NCBI GenBank assembly: GCA_029932195.1
Contig: JAOZQN010000007.1
Location: forward strand, 1-34,995
Direction: 5' to 3'
Source of the DNA: Bacteroidales bacterium
GTDB lineage: Bacteria > Bacteroidota > Bacteroidia > Bacteroidales > JAOZQN01
DNA: 34,995 nucleotides
Of this stretch, positions 1 through 9,106 are shown one piece after another. Every line of letters begins with the position of its first letter. The stretch's first letter is position 1. The notes beneath the pieces were generated by a model. That model was not told the DNA's origin and ran no database searches. It saw nothing but the letters and a program-made list of their open reading frames with translations. Position numbers and translations under genes: made by a program.

Positions 1-152
1 TAGGTTTTCGGATTTCAAAAAATCAAATTCATATTTGCCTCGTGCAGGTGTTTTTTACCTGCACGCAGCCCCCACAAATAAATATGTGTAAATGCAGTCA
101 GGTGAAAAACACCTGACTGAGGCAAAAAATCCGATAACCTAATTCACTTCAG
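1..152. repeat. MITE-like palindromic element, copy 1 (left end cut by window)
   Basis: The element has imperfect terminal inverted repeats: TAGGTTTTCGGATTT at 1-15 pairs with AAATCCGATAACCTA at 127-141 with one mismatch. Inside are an outer stem (34-41 with 119-126) and two perfect hairpins, 41-49 with 57-65 (9 bp) and 95-104 with 110-119 (10 bp, five-base loop). Together they would fold as a three-way junction. A diverged copy lies in inverted orientation at 17469-17599, and the terminal sequence alone recurs at 15878-15899. There is no coding capacity. A non-autonomous transposable element is the best reading, but no matching transposase is in the window. Confidence 0.75.
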
Positions 153-206
153 TATAAATAAGAATTTGGATAAATAAACTAATCAATAAATAGCTATCTA
201 TTATCA

Positions 207-1028
207 ATGAAAAATAAAATATCAGTTCAAGGTAAAGAAATTTCAATTTTCAGTAAAAAACAAGAAGATTATATTTCACTTACAGATATTGCAAAATACA
301 GAAATAAAGATGCACCTGTTGATGTTGTGAAAAATTGGATGCGAACAAAAAGCACAATAGAATTACTTGGTCTTTGGGAAAAATTAAATAATCCAGATTT
401 TAAACAGGTCGAATTCGACCTGTTTAAAAATGAGGCTGGAGCAAATTATTTTGTATTATCACCTAAAAAATGGATTGAAACAACAAATGCAATAGGTGTA
501 ATTTCAAAATCTGGGAGATATGGTGGAACTTTTGCCCATAAAGATATTGCTTTTGAATTTGCTTCTTGGGTTTCGGTAGAATTCAAATTGTATTTTATTA
601 AAGAATTTCAAAGACTAAAAGAAGAAGAAAATAGGACAAAATCGTTGGAGTGGAATTTACAAAGAACATTATCAAAAATTAATTATCGTATTCATACTGA
701 TGCAATAAAAGAAAAATTAATTCCACCTGAATTAACAAAACAACAAATAGGTTTTGTTTATGCAAACGAAGCAGATGTGTTAAATGTTGCTTTATTTGGA
801 CGAACAGCAAAAGAATGGCGAAATGAAAATCCAACTAAAAAAGGAAATATAAGGGATTATGCAAATATTGAACAATTAGTTATTTTGACAAACATGGAAA
901 GTATTAATGCCGTTTTAATACGAAGAGAACTTTCTCAAAGTGATAGATTAATTAATCTAAATGATATTGCAAAAACACAAATGAAATCGTTAATGGCAAA
1001 TCCAACAATGAGAGAATTAAAATCATAA
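207..1028 (+). CDS. KilA-N domain protein
   Basis: The 273-residue protein has a KilA-N DNA-binding domain over about residues 5-140, recognisable from ISLTDIAKY near the N-terminus, the VVKNWMRTKSTIELLG stretch and the GRYGGTFAHKDIAFEFASW block. The remaining half is helical and charged, with no domain I recognise. KilA-N proteins are common in phages and in accessory DNA, often as putative antirepressors or regulators. No other phage gene is nearby. It sits directly after a MITE and just before an efflux adaptor gene, at the point where a TolC-type gene often lies in such operons, so it may be an insertion. The ATG at 207 fits the start of the domain. Confidence 0.85.
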   Translation: MKNKISVQGKEISIFSKKQEDYISLTDIAKYRNKDAPVDVVKNWMRTKSTIELLGLWEKLNNPDFKQVEFDLFKNEAGANYFVLSPKKWIETTNAIGVISKSGRYGGTFAHKDIAFEFASWVSVEFKLYFIKEFQRLKEEENRTKSLEWNLQRTLSKINYRIHTDAIKEKLIPPELTKQQIGFVYANEADVLNVALFGRTAKEWRNENPTKKGNIRDYANIEQLVILTNMESINAVLIRRELSQSDRLINLNDIAKTQMKSLMANPTMRELKS

Positions 1029-1131
1029 TATTTATTATTTCCAACTTCTCACACACTACGTAAGCAATTGGATAAAATATTAAATATCAATATAAAAGAG
1101 CATAAAATCATAATTTCAAAATATAAAAAAC

Positions 1132-2256
1132 ATGAAAAAAACAATCTTATTTTCAATAATAATAGCTGGGCTGTTAATTTCTTGCAGTCCTAAAAAAGAA
1201 GGTAACGAGGTAATTAAAGAACAAATATCTAAGTATAAAACACAGGTTGCCGACTTAAACAATAAAATTACCGAATTAGAGGCTCAATTAGATATTGATA
1301 ATATTTCTATCAATACAATAAAAGTCAAAACGATAGTGCTTAAGAAGCAGTCATTTGAACATCATTTTGAAGCAACTGGTAATATCGAAGCTGTAAAAGA
1401 AGCGTTTATAAGTCCTGAAATGGGTGGACAAATAAAAAAAGTATATGTAAAAGAAGGAGATAAAGTTTCAAAAGGAAAGACGCTTGTTGCTTTAAATTCA
1501 GAGGTTTTGTATAATAATTTAGCAAGTCTTGAACCTAATTTAGAACTCGCTACAACAATGTATGAAAAACAAAAAGAACTTTGGGAACAAAACATAGGTT
1601 CGGAGGTTCAATATCTGCAAGCCAAAACCCAAAAAGAATCGCTGGAAAGAAATGTGCAAACAATAAAATCGCAAATTAGAATGACAACTCTAAATGCTCC
1701 TTTCTCCGGAATTGTTGATCAAATTTTCCAAAAGGAAGGAGAACTCGGTGCTCCTGGGATGAGAATTATTCAACTCGTTAGTTTAGATTATATGTATGCA
1801 ACTGCCGAAATATCAGAAACTTATTTATCAAGTATAAACAAAGGAGACTCGGTGAAGATTAGTTTTCCTTCGTATCCTGATATGGAAATAAATTCGTTTG
1901 TGTATCAAAAAGGAAACATTATTAATCCTAATAATAGAACTTTTCAAATAAAAATTAAGTTCAGAAATATAGAAAATAAAATTAAACCAAATTTATTGGC
2001 TGTAATTACATTAAATGATTATTTTGACGCAGAAGCAATTTCTGTTCCCACACTAATTGTAAATCAGGATATTAAAGGCTCGTTTGTATATGTGGAGGCA
2101 GACAAAGGAAACAAAAAAATAGCACAAAAAAGATACGTAGAAACTGGCTTATCAAATGGCTACAACACAATAATTAAAAGCGGACTGCACGAAAACGAAA
2201 AAGTAATTATTGAAGGCTATCATCTTGTAAAAGACGGAACTGTAATTAATGAATAA
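1132..2256 (+). CDS. RND efflux periplasmic adaptor (membrane fusion protein) lipoprotein
   Basis: The 374-residue protein bridges an inner-membrane RND pump and an outer-membrane channel. It has a lipoprotein signal with lipobox LLISC (Cys18) and a predicted coiled coil at about residues 24-53. A biotinyl-lipoyl-like half-motif follows at about 90-122 (PEMGGQIKKVYVKEGDKVSKG). Next come the alpha-helical hairpin at about 125-185, the second lipoyl half with NAPFSGIVDQI near 188-198, and beta-barrel and membrane-proximal domains to the end. This is the HlyD/AcrA order. The pump it most likely serves begins at 4849, after three intervening genes. In this family adaptor and pump genes are normally adjacent, so the gap looks secondary. 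Confidence 0.93.
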   Translation: MKKTILFSIIIAGLLISCSPKKEGNEVIKEQISKYKTQVADLNNKITELEAQLDIDNISINTIKVKTIVLKKQSFEHHFEATGNIEAVKEAFISPEMGGQIKKVYVKEGDKVSKGKTLVALNSEVLYNNLASLEPNLELATTMYEKQKELWEQNIGSEVQYLQAKTQKESLERNVQTIKSQIRMTTLNAPFSGIVDQIFQKEGELGAPGMRIIQLVSLDYMYATAEISETYLSSINKGDSVKISFPSYPDMEINSFVYQKGNIINPNNRTFQIKIKFRNIENKIKPNLLAVITLNDYFDAEAISVPTLIVNQDIKGSFVYVEADKGNKKIAQKRYVETGLSNGYNTIIKSGLHENEKVIIEGYHLVKDGTVINE

Positions 2257-2275
2257 TTTTAAAGGTATTAGATTA

Positions 2276-2637
2276 ATGAAAAACAGCGAGCAGAATATAA
2301 TCATATATAAAAATAAACAAGGCACTATAAAATTAGATGTTAATTTGCAAGATGAAACAGTTTGGCTAACTCAAGAACAAATAGCACAACTTTTTGATAA
2401 AGCAAAATCAACAATTAACGAACATATTAAAAATATTTTTAAAAAGGGAGAGCTTGTAGAATCAGAGGTTAAACAGAAATTCGGAATTTCCGAATTTCAG
2501 AGAAAAAGAACTTTTAACAAATGCAGGTGAAACAAACCAAAGTAGAGTATGAAAAATATCGTAAAACTGAAAATGAAAAATATATTTCCGATTTTGACCG
2601 TGAAATGAAAAAATTAGGAAATAAAGTTATACGTTAG
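2276..2637 (+). pseudogene. Decayed rhuM (virulence RhuM family) gene
   Basis: This is a broken gene. From the ATG at 2276 the frame reads a RhuM-type N-terminus (QDETVWLTQEQIAQLFDKAK, then STINEHIKNIFKKGEL) and stops at 2530. From about 2499 a second frame reads REKELLTNAGETNQ, matching the LLTNAG block near the RhuM C-terminus. From about 2524 a third frame reads KVEYEKYRKTENEKYISDFD followed by a short basic end, the usual RhuM C-terminal helix, and stops at 2637. The central part of the family is therefore missing and at least two frameshifts separate the rest. Intact RhuM proteins are about 300-350 residues; this remnant spans about 120 codons. It overlaps or abuts the adaptor stop codon and separates adaptor from pump. 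It is probably not functional. Confidence 0.8.
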
Positions 2638-2770
2638 GCTTCATTGTTACAATTTAATAAACGGAAATATTGTTAAGAATTAATTAAGCTGCTTTTTGAT
2701 AAAAAATGATAATTTAACGGATAAGAAAAATCTGATTTACAAATAAATTAGAACCTAAACAAATATAATT

Positions 2771-3070
2771 ATGAAAAAAAACACAATTTGTCCAAAATGT
2801 AATTCAAAAAAAATAGGGTATTTAAAAAATGTGATAAACAAAACAGACAGTAATAGTCCTTCTGTTGCAGTAGGATACCCTAAGGCACCAGTAGGAATTA
2901 CAGTTGCAGGAACAAAAAAAATGTTTGGACTTTCAATAACACAAATAACTGGAGTAGGCGAATTAGAAGCATACTTTTGCACTGATTGTGGCTTTTTTGA
3001 AACTTATGTAAAAAATCCTGAAAAACTTGATTTTGAGCAAATTGAAGGTTTTAAAATGCTAAAATTGTAA
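2771..3070 (+). CDS. Small zinc-ribbon protein of unknown function
   Basis: The 99-residue protein has two CxxC pairs, CPKC at 7-10 and CTDC at 70-73, that would form one zinc ribbon. The 60 residues between them are rich in Gly, Val and Ile (SVAVGYPKAPVGITVAGTKK). No signal peptide or membrane helix is evident. The next gene also begins with zinc ribbons, so the two may act together or share an origin. I do not recognise a specific family. The coding frame is supported by an ATG after a 130-base gap, a typical composition and the paired cysteines. Confidence 0.7.
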   Translation: MKKNTICPKCNSKKIGYLKNVINKTDSNSPSVAVGYPKAPVGITVAGTKKMFGLSITQITGVGELEAYFCTDCGFFETYVKNPEKLDFEQIEGFKMLKL

Positions 3071-3151
3071 CACCGTATTAGATAATTGGAAATATTATCA
3101 GAAAAAAAGTTATGAGCATCTATAAATTTCAAAACATCTTATATAAAAAAA

Positions 3152-4822
3152 ATGAAAACAATAAATATCCAATTAGAAATAACAACAAGATGTAAAACAT
3201 GTGGTGATGCAGTAGCACTAAACGCAGCAGTAAATAAAGTATGGTGTCCTAAATGTAACGGGCAAGTTGCAATTTCCTCTAAATTATGGACACTTTTATT
3301 CAATGAAGTTGCTGAAACAGCAAAAAATATTCACCTTGGCGAAGCAAGACGAATTTCTGTTAATGATAATAAAACTGGAACAGTGCGACTTGTAATGAGA
3401 AAAAACTCGGCATTTTGTCCAGAATGTAAAGAAATAATTTCATCAATACTGGCAGATAATAATAAAATAGTATGTAAAAATTGTAATACAAGTTTAACCG
3501 TGCGAAATAAATCGGACGGAATTTCATCAAAGCAACTTGCATATTTTTTTAGTGAAGACAAATATCAATTAGAAGAAGCAAAGCAAAAATCAAATATCCA
3601 AAAAACAGAAGAAATTGATTGCAATAATTGCGGAGGAAGTTTAGATGTTGATGGTTCTGCAAGGCTTGTAGATTGCCCATATTGCCAAAGTAAAAATATG
3701 CTTTCCGACCAAGTATGGCATCGTTTACATCCTTCGGCAAAAGTAAGAATTTGGAATATAGGATTAAAATCGGAAACAGCAAAAGACATAAAAGTGTGGA
3801 CTTTTAACTCTGTTGAAGATGTATGTTACGGAAAAGAAAATACACTTTATTGCACAGGCAAAAACGAAGGAGATGATTTCGCTCTATGGGCAATGACACC
3901 CAAAGCCGAACTAAAATGGATGACATTATTACCTGATAATTCAACTTGGGGAGAATATAAAATTGCACTTTTGCCCAACAATCAATTATTAGTTTGGAAT
4001 AAAGCAGAAACACATCATGCTTGTATATACGATGCAAAAACTGGAGAATTTATCAAAAAAATAGGAGGTTTAGAGCCGTTAAATGCAAAAAAACATCATT
4101 TTGATTTATATCATTGCAATTCCCTTGCTACCGACCCCGATGGAACAATTATTTGTTTAATTGCTTTGCGAATTTTACGTTATTCAAAAGACGGTGAAGG
4201 AATATACACTTGGGGAAAACCTTCTTTTTTCGGAAAAAAATTAAAAGCCCTCTACAAAAACAGAAAAGATAAGAAAAAAGATATTTCTACCGATTTTTTA
4301 AGAAAAGGTCGCTGGGCTTATGCTCATAAAATAAAAAATCGTTCACTTACTTATTCGATAATACCTGGAGAATGCTCTGTCCATATAGGAAACGATAGTT
4401 CTTTGTATATTCTTAATTCAATGCCATTTAACATAAAAAGAGGTGGATTACTTGCTAAATTTAACAGAAAAGGCAAAATAATTTACAAAGTTGATTTTGG
4501 AGCTTACGACCCTGTTAATCAAATTAATATTCGCACCGATGAACAAGGTTTTGCATATATTTTACTTAATGATTCCAAAACAAGTCAACACTTTGAAGAA
4601 AACGGACGCATTATAAGAGTATCTCCCGATGGCAAAGAAGTAAAAGTAATTGTTGAAGGAAGCAATTCACAGATTTCTGCAATGTTTCAAAAATTTGCAG
4701 TTTCCGAAGACGGTAATATTTACACAATAGGTATTGACGACCAAATACGGCATTACGACAGAAACGGTGAACAAATTTGGCGAAGCAAATCAGCACAAGA
4801 ATTTGATAATGAACGGAATTAA
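3152..4822 (+). CDS. Triple zinc-ribbon protein with C-terminal propeller-like repeats
   Basis: The 556-residue cytoplasmic-looking protein has three successive zinc ribbons: C14/C17 with C32/C35, C89/C92 with C108/C111, and C157/C160 with C175/C178. The rest (about 190-556) has recurring strand patterns of the kind 'gxlyilnx...fnrkGkiiykvdf...dgxiytigxddqi..yDrnG', resembling NHL, PQQ or other beta-propeller blades. No signal peptide or transmembrane helix is visible. I know of no named family with this arrangement, so the function is open; a role in binding nucleic acid or protein is only a guess. It lies between the efflux adaptor and pump genes without any evident link to efflux. It ends 26 bases before the pump start. 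Confidence 0.75.
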   Translation: MKTINIQLEITTRCKTCGDAVALNAAVNKVWCPKCNGQVAISSKLWTLLFNEVAETAKNIHLGEARRISVNDNKTGTVRLVMRKNSAFCPECKEIISSILADNNKIVCKNCNTSLTVRNKSDGISSKQLAYFFSEDKYQLEEAKQKSNIQKTEEIDCNNCGGSLDVDGSARLVDCPYCQSKNMLSDQVWHRLHPSAKVRIWNIGLKSETAKDIKVWTFNSVEDVCYGKENTLYCTGKNEGDDFALWAMTPKAELKWMTLLPDNSTWGEYKIALLPNNQLLVWNKAETHHACIYDAKTGEFIKKIGGLEPLNAKKHHFDLYHCNSLATDPDGTIICLIALRILRYSKDGEGIYTWGKPSFFGKKLKALYKNRKDKKKDISTDFLRKGRWAYAHKIKNRSLTYSIIPGECSVHIGNDSSLYILNSMPFNIKRGGLLAKFNRKGKIIYKVDFGAYDPVNQINIRTDEQGFAYILLNDSKTSQHFEENGRIIRVSPDGKEVKVIVEGSNSQISAMFQKFAVSEDGNIYTIGIDDQIRHYDRNGEQIWRSKSAQEFDNERN

Positions 4823-4848
4823 AAAAAACTAATAAAACCAACATAAAA

Positions 4849-7800
4849 GTGGAACAAAAAAACGAAATAATAAGAGATTTTAAATTAACTTCTCTTGCTC
4901 TCAAAAACAAAAATACTGTTTACTTAATACTCTTTGTATTAATTCTTTTTGGTGCAATATCTTATGTAACACTTCCAAAGGAACTTTTCCCGGAAGTAAA
5001 TTTTCCTACAGTTATGGTGCAAACCATATATCCGGGAAACTCGGCTACCGATATGGAAAACCTTGTGAGTAAAGAACTGGAAAAAGAATTAAAATCTTTG
5101 AAAGGAATAAATGCTTTAAAATCAACTTCTGTGCAAGACGTATCTATGATTTTTATTGAATATACGCCAAGCACTCAAATTGATGAAGTCCTGCCAGATG
5201 TAAAAGATGCGGTGGACAAGGCTCGCCAAAATTTACCAGAAGACTTGCCAAGCGACCCAATTGTTATGGAGGTGGATATGTCTGAGTTTCCAATTATAAA
5301 CATCAATCTTTCAGGAGATTATAATTTAGATGAGCTAAAAGAATATGCTGAATATTTGCAAGACGAATTTGAAGGAATTTCGGAAGTCTCCAAAGTCGCA
5401 ATTAAAGGGTTGAGTGAGAAAGAGATACAAGTAAATATAGATATTCATAAAATGGAAGCGGTGGGGATTAGTTTTACTACTATTGAGAATGCTATTGCTT
5501 ACGAAAATATTACAATGTCGGGTGGAGATATTGAAATGAACGACAGCAGACGTTCAGTTAGGATTATTGGAGAATTTAAAACGCTAGACGAAATAAAAAA
5601 TATTGTTGTAAAAAATCAAAATCAAAATATAGTTTATTTGCGTGATATTGCGGAAGTTATAAATACTTACGCTGATGCCGAAAGTTATGCAAGACTAAAT
5701 AAACACCCTGTAGTATCACTTCAAGTAATTAAAAAATCGGGAGAAAACTTGATAAAAGCAACCGACCAAATTTATGAAAAGATTGAAGAAGCAAGAGAGG
5801 CAAATCTAATTCCCGAAGACCTAAATATTTCTATTACCAACGACCAGTCCGACCAAGTGAGAATGCAACTTGCTAATTTAGAGAATAGTATGATTATCGG
5901 AATTATCTTCGTTGTAGTTGTTCTGTTTTTCTTTTTGGGACTAAAAAATGCGTCGCTTGTAGGTTTTGCAATACCTATTTCTATGTTGTTATCCTTTGTT
6001 GTTTTGAGCTTTATGGGAGCAACAATAAATATGATAATCCTTTTTGCCCTAATTCTCGCACTCGGTATGCTTGTGGACAACGCCCTTGTGGTGGTGGAAA
6101 ATATTTACCGCTTTGTGGACAATGGATACACAATAAAACAGGCAGCACGGCAGGCAACTGGCGAAATTGCAATTCCAATTATTGCTTCTACACTTACAAC
6201 TCTCGCTGCTTTTTTTCCACTGTTGTTTTGGGACGATATTATGGGCGAGTTTATGAAGTATCTACCTATAACTCTGATAATTGTGCTTAGTTCTTCGCTT
6301 TTTACGGCACTTATTATAACACCCGTTTTGGCAACCAAACTAATAAAACGAAAGGAAGACGAAAAAGCAATAAATAAGAAAAAATTATCAATTATTTCGG
6401 GAGCTTTGATGTTATTATCAATACCTTTTTACTTAAAAACTTCATATACTTTTGCTAACTTATTGATGGTTTCGGGAGTCCTCACGTTATTATACACTTT
6501 TATTTTTGAACGTATTGCAAATTGGTTTCAAGAAAAAGCCCTTCTCTGGTTAGAAAACTTTTATCTTAAGTTTTTAAGTTTTACTTTATCTGGAAGCAAA
6601 CCGTATTTGTTTTTTGTAGGAACAATTGTTCTGATGATTGCAACTCTTGTGGTATTTTTTGGAGTTCGCCAGCCAGACATCAGCATGTTTCCTGACAATG
6701 ATCCAGAATATATAAATATTATTGCAGAACTCCCCGTTGGAACAGACTTAGAAGCAACAGATTCTATTATCAAAATAGTGGAAAAAGATTTATACGAACA
6801 ATTAGAACCACATATTAAAAATGTAGAATCGGTGCTTACAACCGTTGGGAAAGGTGCAACACGAGACGGCGAAATGTCCATTGGCAATAATTCTAACAGG
6901 GCAATAATAATAATAAAATTTATTGATTTTCAATTTCGGGAAAACCTAAATACTTCTGTTTTGATGCAGGAACTCGCCACACATTTTGATAACAGATATT
7001 CGGGAATTACTTTTTTTGTGGAGAAGAATAAAAAAGGACCACCAGCGGGGCATCCAATTAATTTAGAGCTTACAGGAAAAGATATGCCATCTCTTATTGC
7101 TTTAAGTGACAGCATTATAATGAAAATAGAAAATGCAAATATAGATGGTATTGAAGGGCTAAAAATAGATATTGAAACAGGAAAACCTGAATTAATAATA
7201 ACTATAGACCGTGAAAAAGCACGACGTTTTGGACTTTCTACAGGGCAGATTGCCAGCACAATAAGAACATCTATTTTTGGAAAAGATATTTCCGATTTTA
7301 AAGTTGGAGAAGATGAGTATCCTATACAACTGCGATTTGCAAAAAAATATCGTTATAATTTGCCTTCTTTAATGAACCAAAAAATTACGTTCAGAAATCA
7401 GCAAGGAAAAATGTTAAGTGTTCCTATTTCTGCTGTCGCAAATGTTGAATATTCAAGCAGTTATGGTGCAGTAAAACGAACAGACCAAAAACGAACTGTA
7501 ACAATATTTTCTAACGTAATTGAAGGATATAATGCAAATCGAGTAAATAAATTAATACAAGCAGAAATTGCAGATTATAAATATCCAGCTGGTTACGGTA
7601 TAGATTTTACGGGCGAGCAAGAAAAAATGAAAGAAACAATGGCTTTTCTTTCCACAGCTCTATTAATTGCTGTTGCATTGATACTAATAATTCTCGTAAC
7701 ACAGTTTAATTCAATATTTAAGCCACTCATAATTATGGCAAGTGTGCTGTTTAGTCTTATTGGAGTTTTTGGCGGAATTGCAACTTTTGATATGGATTTT

Positions 7801-8253
7801 ATTGTAATAATGACAGGAATTGGTATAATTTCACTTGCAGGAGTTGTGGTAAACAACGCAATTGTGTTAATAGATTATATTGATTTGATAAAATCTAATC
7901 GTAAAAAAGAGCAAAATTTAGACGACGACGACAACCTAAACATAGACGAAATAAAAGAGAGCATCTTAGAAGCAGGAAAAACGAGACTGCGACCAGTTTT
8001 ATTAACAGCAATTACTACAATTCTCGGTCTTGTGCCAATGGCAATAGGATTTAATATAGATTTTAACACTATGTTTAGTGAATTTAGACCTCAAATATAT
8101 TTGGGAGGAGAAAATGCAACATTCTGGGGACCAATGGCATCAACAGTAATTTTCGGATTAGCATTTGCAACATTCCTAACACTTGTAATTGTGCCAGTTA
8201 TGTATCTTATCGGAAATAAAGTAAAGCTATATTTTGTGAATAGAAAAAAATAA
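4849..8253 (+). CDS. RND-family efflux transporter, inner-membrane permease
   Basis: The 1134-residue protein is a proton-driven RND pump of the AcrB/HAE type. It has a first transmembrane helix at about residues 21-41, a large periplasmic loop, helices 2-6 from about 345, a second periplasmic domain and a final helix group ending near 1125. Helix 4 carries LALGMLVDNALVVVEN with D410-N411, where AcrB has two aspartates; a D-N pair is also seen in related Bacteroidota pumps. A hydrophobic insert at about 515-560 lies between the halves. The start codon is GTG; the N-terminal sequence fits the family and no nearer ATG does. Its adaptor partner is probably the gene at 1132-2256. No outer-membrane channel gene is in the window. 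Confidence 0.93.
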   Translation: MEQKNEIIRDFKLTSLALKNKNTVYLILFVLILFGAISYVTLPKELFPEVNFPTVMVQTIYPGNSATDMENLVSKELEKELKSLKGINALKSTSVQDVSMIFIEYTPSTQIDEVLPDVKDAVDKARQNLPEDLPSDPIVMEVDMSEFPIININLSGDYNLDELKEYAEYLQDEFEGISEVSKVAIKGLSEKEIQVNIDIHKMEAVGISFTTIENAIAYENITMSGGDIEMNDSRRSVRIIGEFKTLDEIKNIVVKNQNQNIVYLRDIAEVINTYADAESYARLNKHPVVSLQVIKKSGENLIKATDQIYEKIEEAREANLIPEDLNISITNDQSDQVRMQLANLENSMIIGIIFVVVVLFFFLGLKNASLVGFAIPISMLLSFVVLSFMGATINMIILFALILALGMLVDNALVVVENIYRFVDNGYTIKQAARQATGEIAIPIIASTLTTLAAFFPLLFWDDIMGEFMKYLPITLIIVLSSSLFTALIITPVLATKLIKRKEDEKAINKKKLSIISGALMLLSIPFYLKTSYTFANLLMVSGVLTLLYTFIFERIANWFQEKALLWLENFYLKFLSFTLSGSKPYLFFVGTIVLMIATLVVFFGVRQPDISMFPDNDPEYINIIAELPVGTDLEATDSIIKIVEKDLYEQLEPHIKNVESVLTTVGKGATRDGEMSIGNNSNRAIIIIKFIDFQFRENLNTSVLMQELATHFDNRYSGITFFVEKNKKGPPAGHPINLELTGKDMPSLIALSDSIIMKIENANIDGIEGLKIDIETGKPELIITIDREKARRFGLSTGQIASTIRTSIFGKDISDFKVGEDEYPIQLRFAKKYRYNLPSLMNQKITFRNQQGKMLSVPISAVANVEYSSSYGAVKRTDQKRTVTIFSNVIEGYNANRVNKLIQAEIADYKYPAGYGIDFTGEQEKMKETMAFLSTALLIAVALILIILVTQFNSIFKPLIIMASVLFSLIGVFGGIATFDMDFIVIMTGIGIISLAGVVVNNAIVLIDYIDLIKSNRKKEQNLDDDDNLNIDEIKESILEAGKTRLRPVLLTAITTILGLVPMAIGFNIDFNTMFSEFRPQIYLGGENATFWGPMASTVIFGLAFATFLTLVIVPVMYLIGNKVKLYFVNRKK

Positions 8254-8264
8254 GTAGGTATATC

Positions 8265-8292
8265 GTAGAGACGTTACATGTAACGTCTCTAC
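8265..8292. repeat. 28-bp perfect palindrome
   Basis: The left half GTAGAGACGTTACA is followed directly by its exact reverse complement, giving 14 bp per arm with no spacer. It lies 12 bases after the pump stop codon, between convergent genes, so it may serve as a bidirectional transcript end or be a copy of a dispersed palindrome family. There is no T-tract typical of an intrinsic terminator. Confidence 0.8.
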
Positions 8293-8303
8293 TGTGTTTT
8301 AGG

Positions 8304-8340
8304 CAAACCCGAAAGCGTCTGCAAGACCTTTCGGCGTTTG
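8304..8340. repeat. Dispersed hairpin repeat, copy 1
   Basis: CAAAC and CCGAAAG at 8304-8315 pair with CTTTCGG at 8328-8334 and GTTTG at 8336-8340. An inner stem GTCT/AGAC (8317-8320 with 8324-8327) closes a GCA loop, and there are two single-base bulges. Near-identical copies lie at 12130-12163 and 15902-15936 on the same strand. This copy has the most complete pairing. It sits between convergent genes. Confidence 0.8.
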
Positions 8341-8390
8341 AAAAAAACTTAAAAGCTAATTTTCTTTTGTTGGAAGTAGTTGTAACAATT

Positions 8391-8972
8391 CTAAAATCCA
8401 AACATCATCACAAAAAGTAAAATATTTACAGGCAAGCCAATAGCTGTTCCTATAAGTATTTTTTTTCGCTTTATACGGTGAGCTTCCTGTGAATAATAGC
8501 TAATATATTCCGAGTTATTTTCGTATTCTTTGGGAATATTTAGATTTTGTGCTTTTGGTGATTGTGAAGCAACAATTGCTGCTGCTGGCAAGCCAATGGG
8601 AGAGCATGTTGCTGTGCAACAACCAACTCCAATTGCAGATGTAGATGTTTTATAATTTTCTTTGGCATCTTTTATTGCAATAGCTTTTATGTCTGTGTTC
8701 AAAAAAACTTTAATATTAGTAGTATCAATATTATTTTTCACATCTCGTAAAACAATAGTGCTACCATCTTGATACTTAATAAGTAAAATATTAGTCTTTT
8801 CAATCATAAAGGTTTCTCCCGCCATATCGTCAAACAGTCTGTAACTTACCGTAGTCTCGTGAAAATCAAGAATTTTAACCTTAAGTTCTTGCCCTGAGTG
8901 TAAAATTATATAATCTTGTGAAAAAACCGAAGTAGAAATAAGTATCAATAATATAATGTGTAAATTTTTCAT
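8391..8972 (-). CDS. Secreted or membrane-anchored protein of unknown function
   Basis: The 193-residue protein starts with a signal peptide ending SVFSQ at about residue 19. About residues 20-75 form a small beta-rich domain (DYIILHSGQELKVKILDFHE, then YRLFDDMAGETFMIEKTNIL) of a type I have seen in many Bacteroidota secreted proteins of unknown role. A Cys/Gly/Ala-rich stretch (IGVGCCTATCSPIGLPAAA) follows, and a C-terminal hydrophobic segment (ILIGTAIGLPVNILLFVMMF) could anchor it in a membrane. It stands alone on the minus strand between the pump gene and recQ. A TATATTTG box on the same strand lies only five bases before the start, so either the transcript is nearly leaderless or the box is fortuitous. 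Confidence 0.75.
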   Translation of the reverse strand: MKNLHIILLILISTSVFSQDYIILHSGQELKVKILDFHETTVSYRLFDDMAGETFMIEKTNILLIKYQDGSTIVLRDVKNNIDTTNIKVFLNTDIKAIAIKDAKENYKTSTSAIGVGCCTATCSPIGLPAAAIVASQSPKAQNLNIPKEYENNSEYISYYSQEAHRIKRKKILIGTAIGLPVNILLFVMMFGF

Positions 8973-9004
8973 GCAACAAATATAATTATTTATTTTAAAA
9001 TTTG

Positions 9005-9012
9005 TATATTTG
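9005..9012 (+). promoter_or_regulatory. Putative -7 promoter box TATATTTG
   Basis: The sequence matches the Bacteroidota -7 consensus TAnnTTTG and is followed by GCAC. No clear -33 TTTG lies about 20 bases upstream, so support is moderate. The first full gene downstream is recQ, about 310 bases away. Confidence 0.45.
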
Positions 9013-9106
9013 CACAGTTAAAAAAAAACAAACATGAAAACGGTATTGGGTTTTTAATCTGTATTATTTCTAATTCATTAAAAATGGAACTAATTTTAAT
9101 TGTTTT

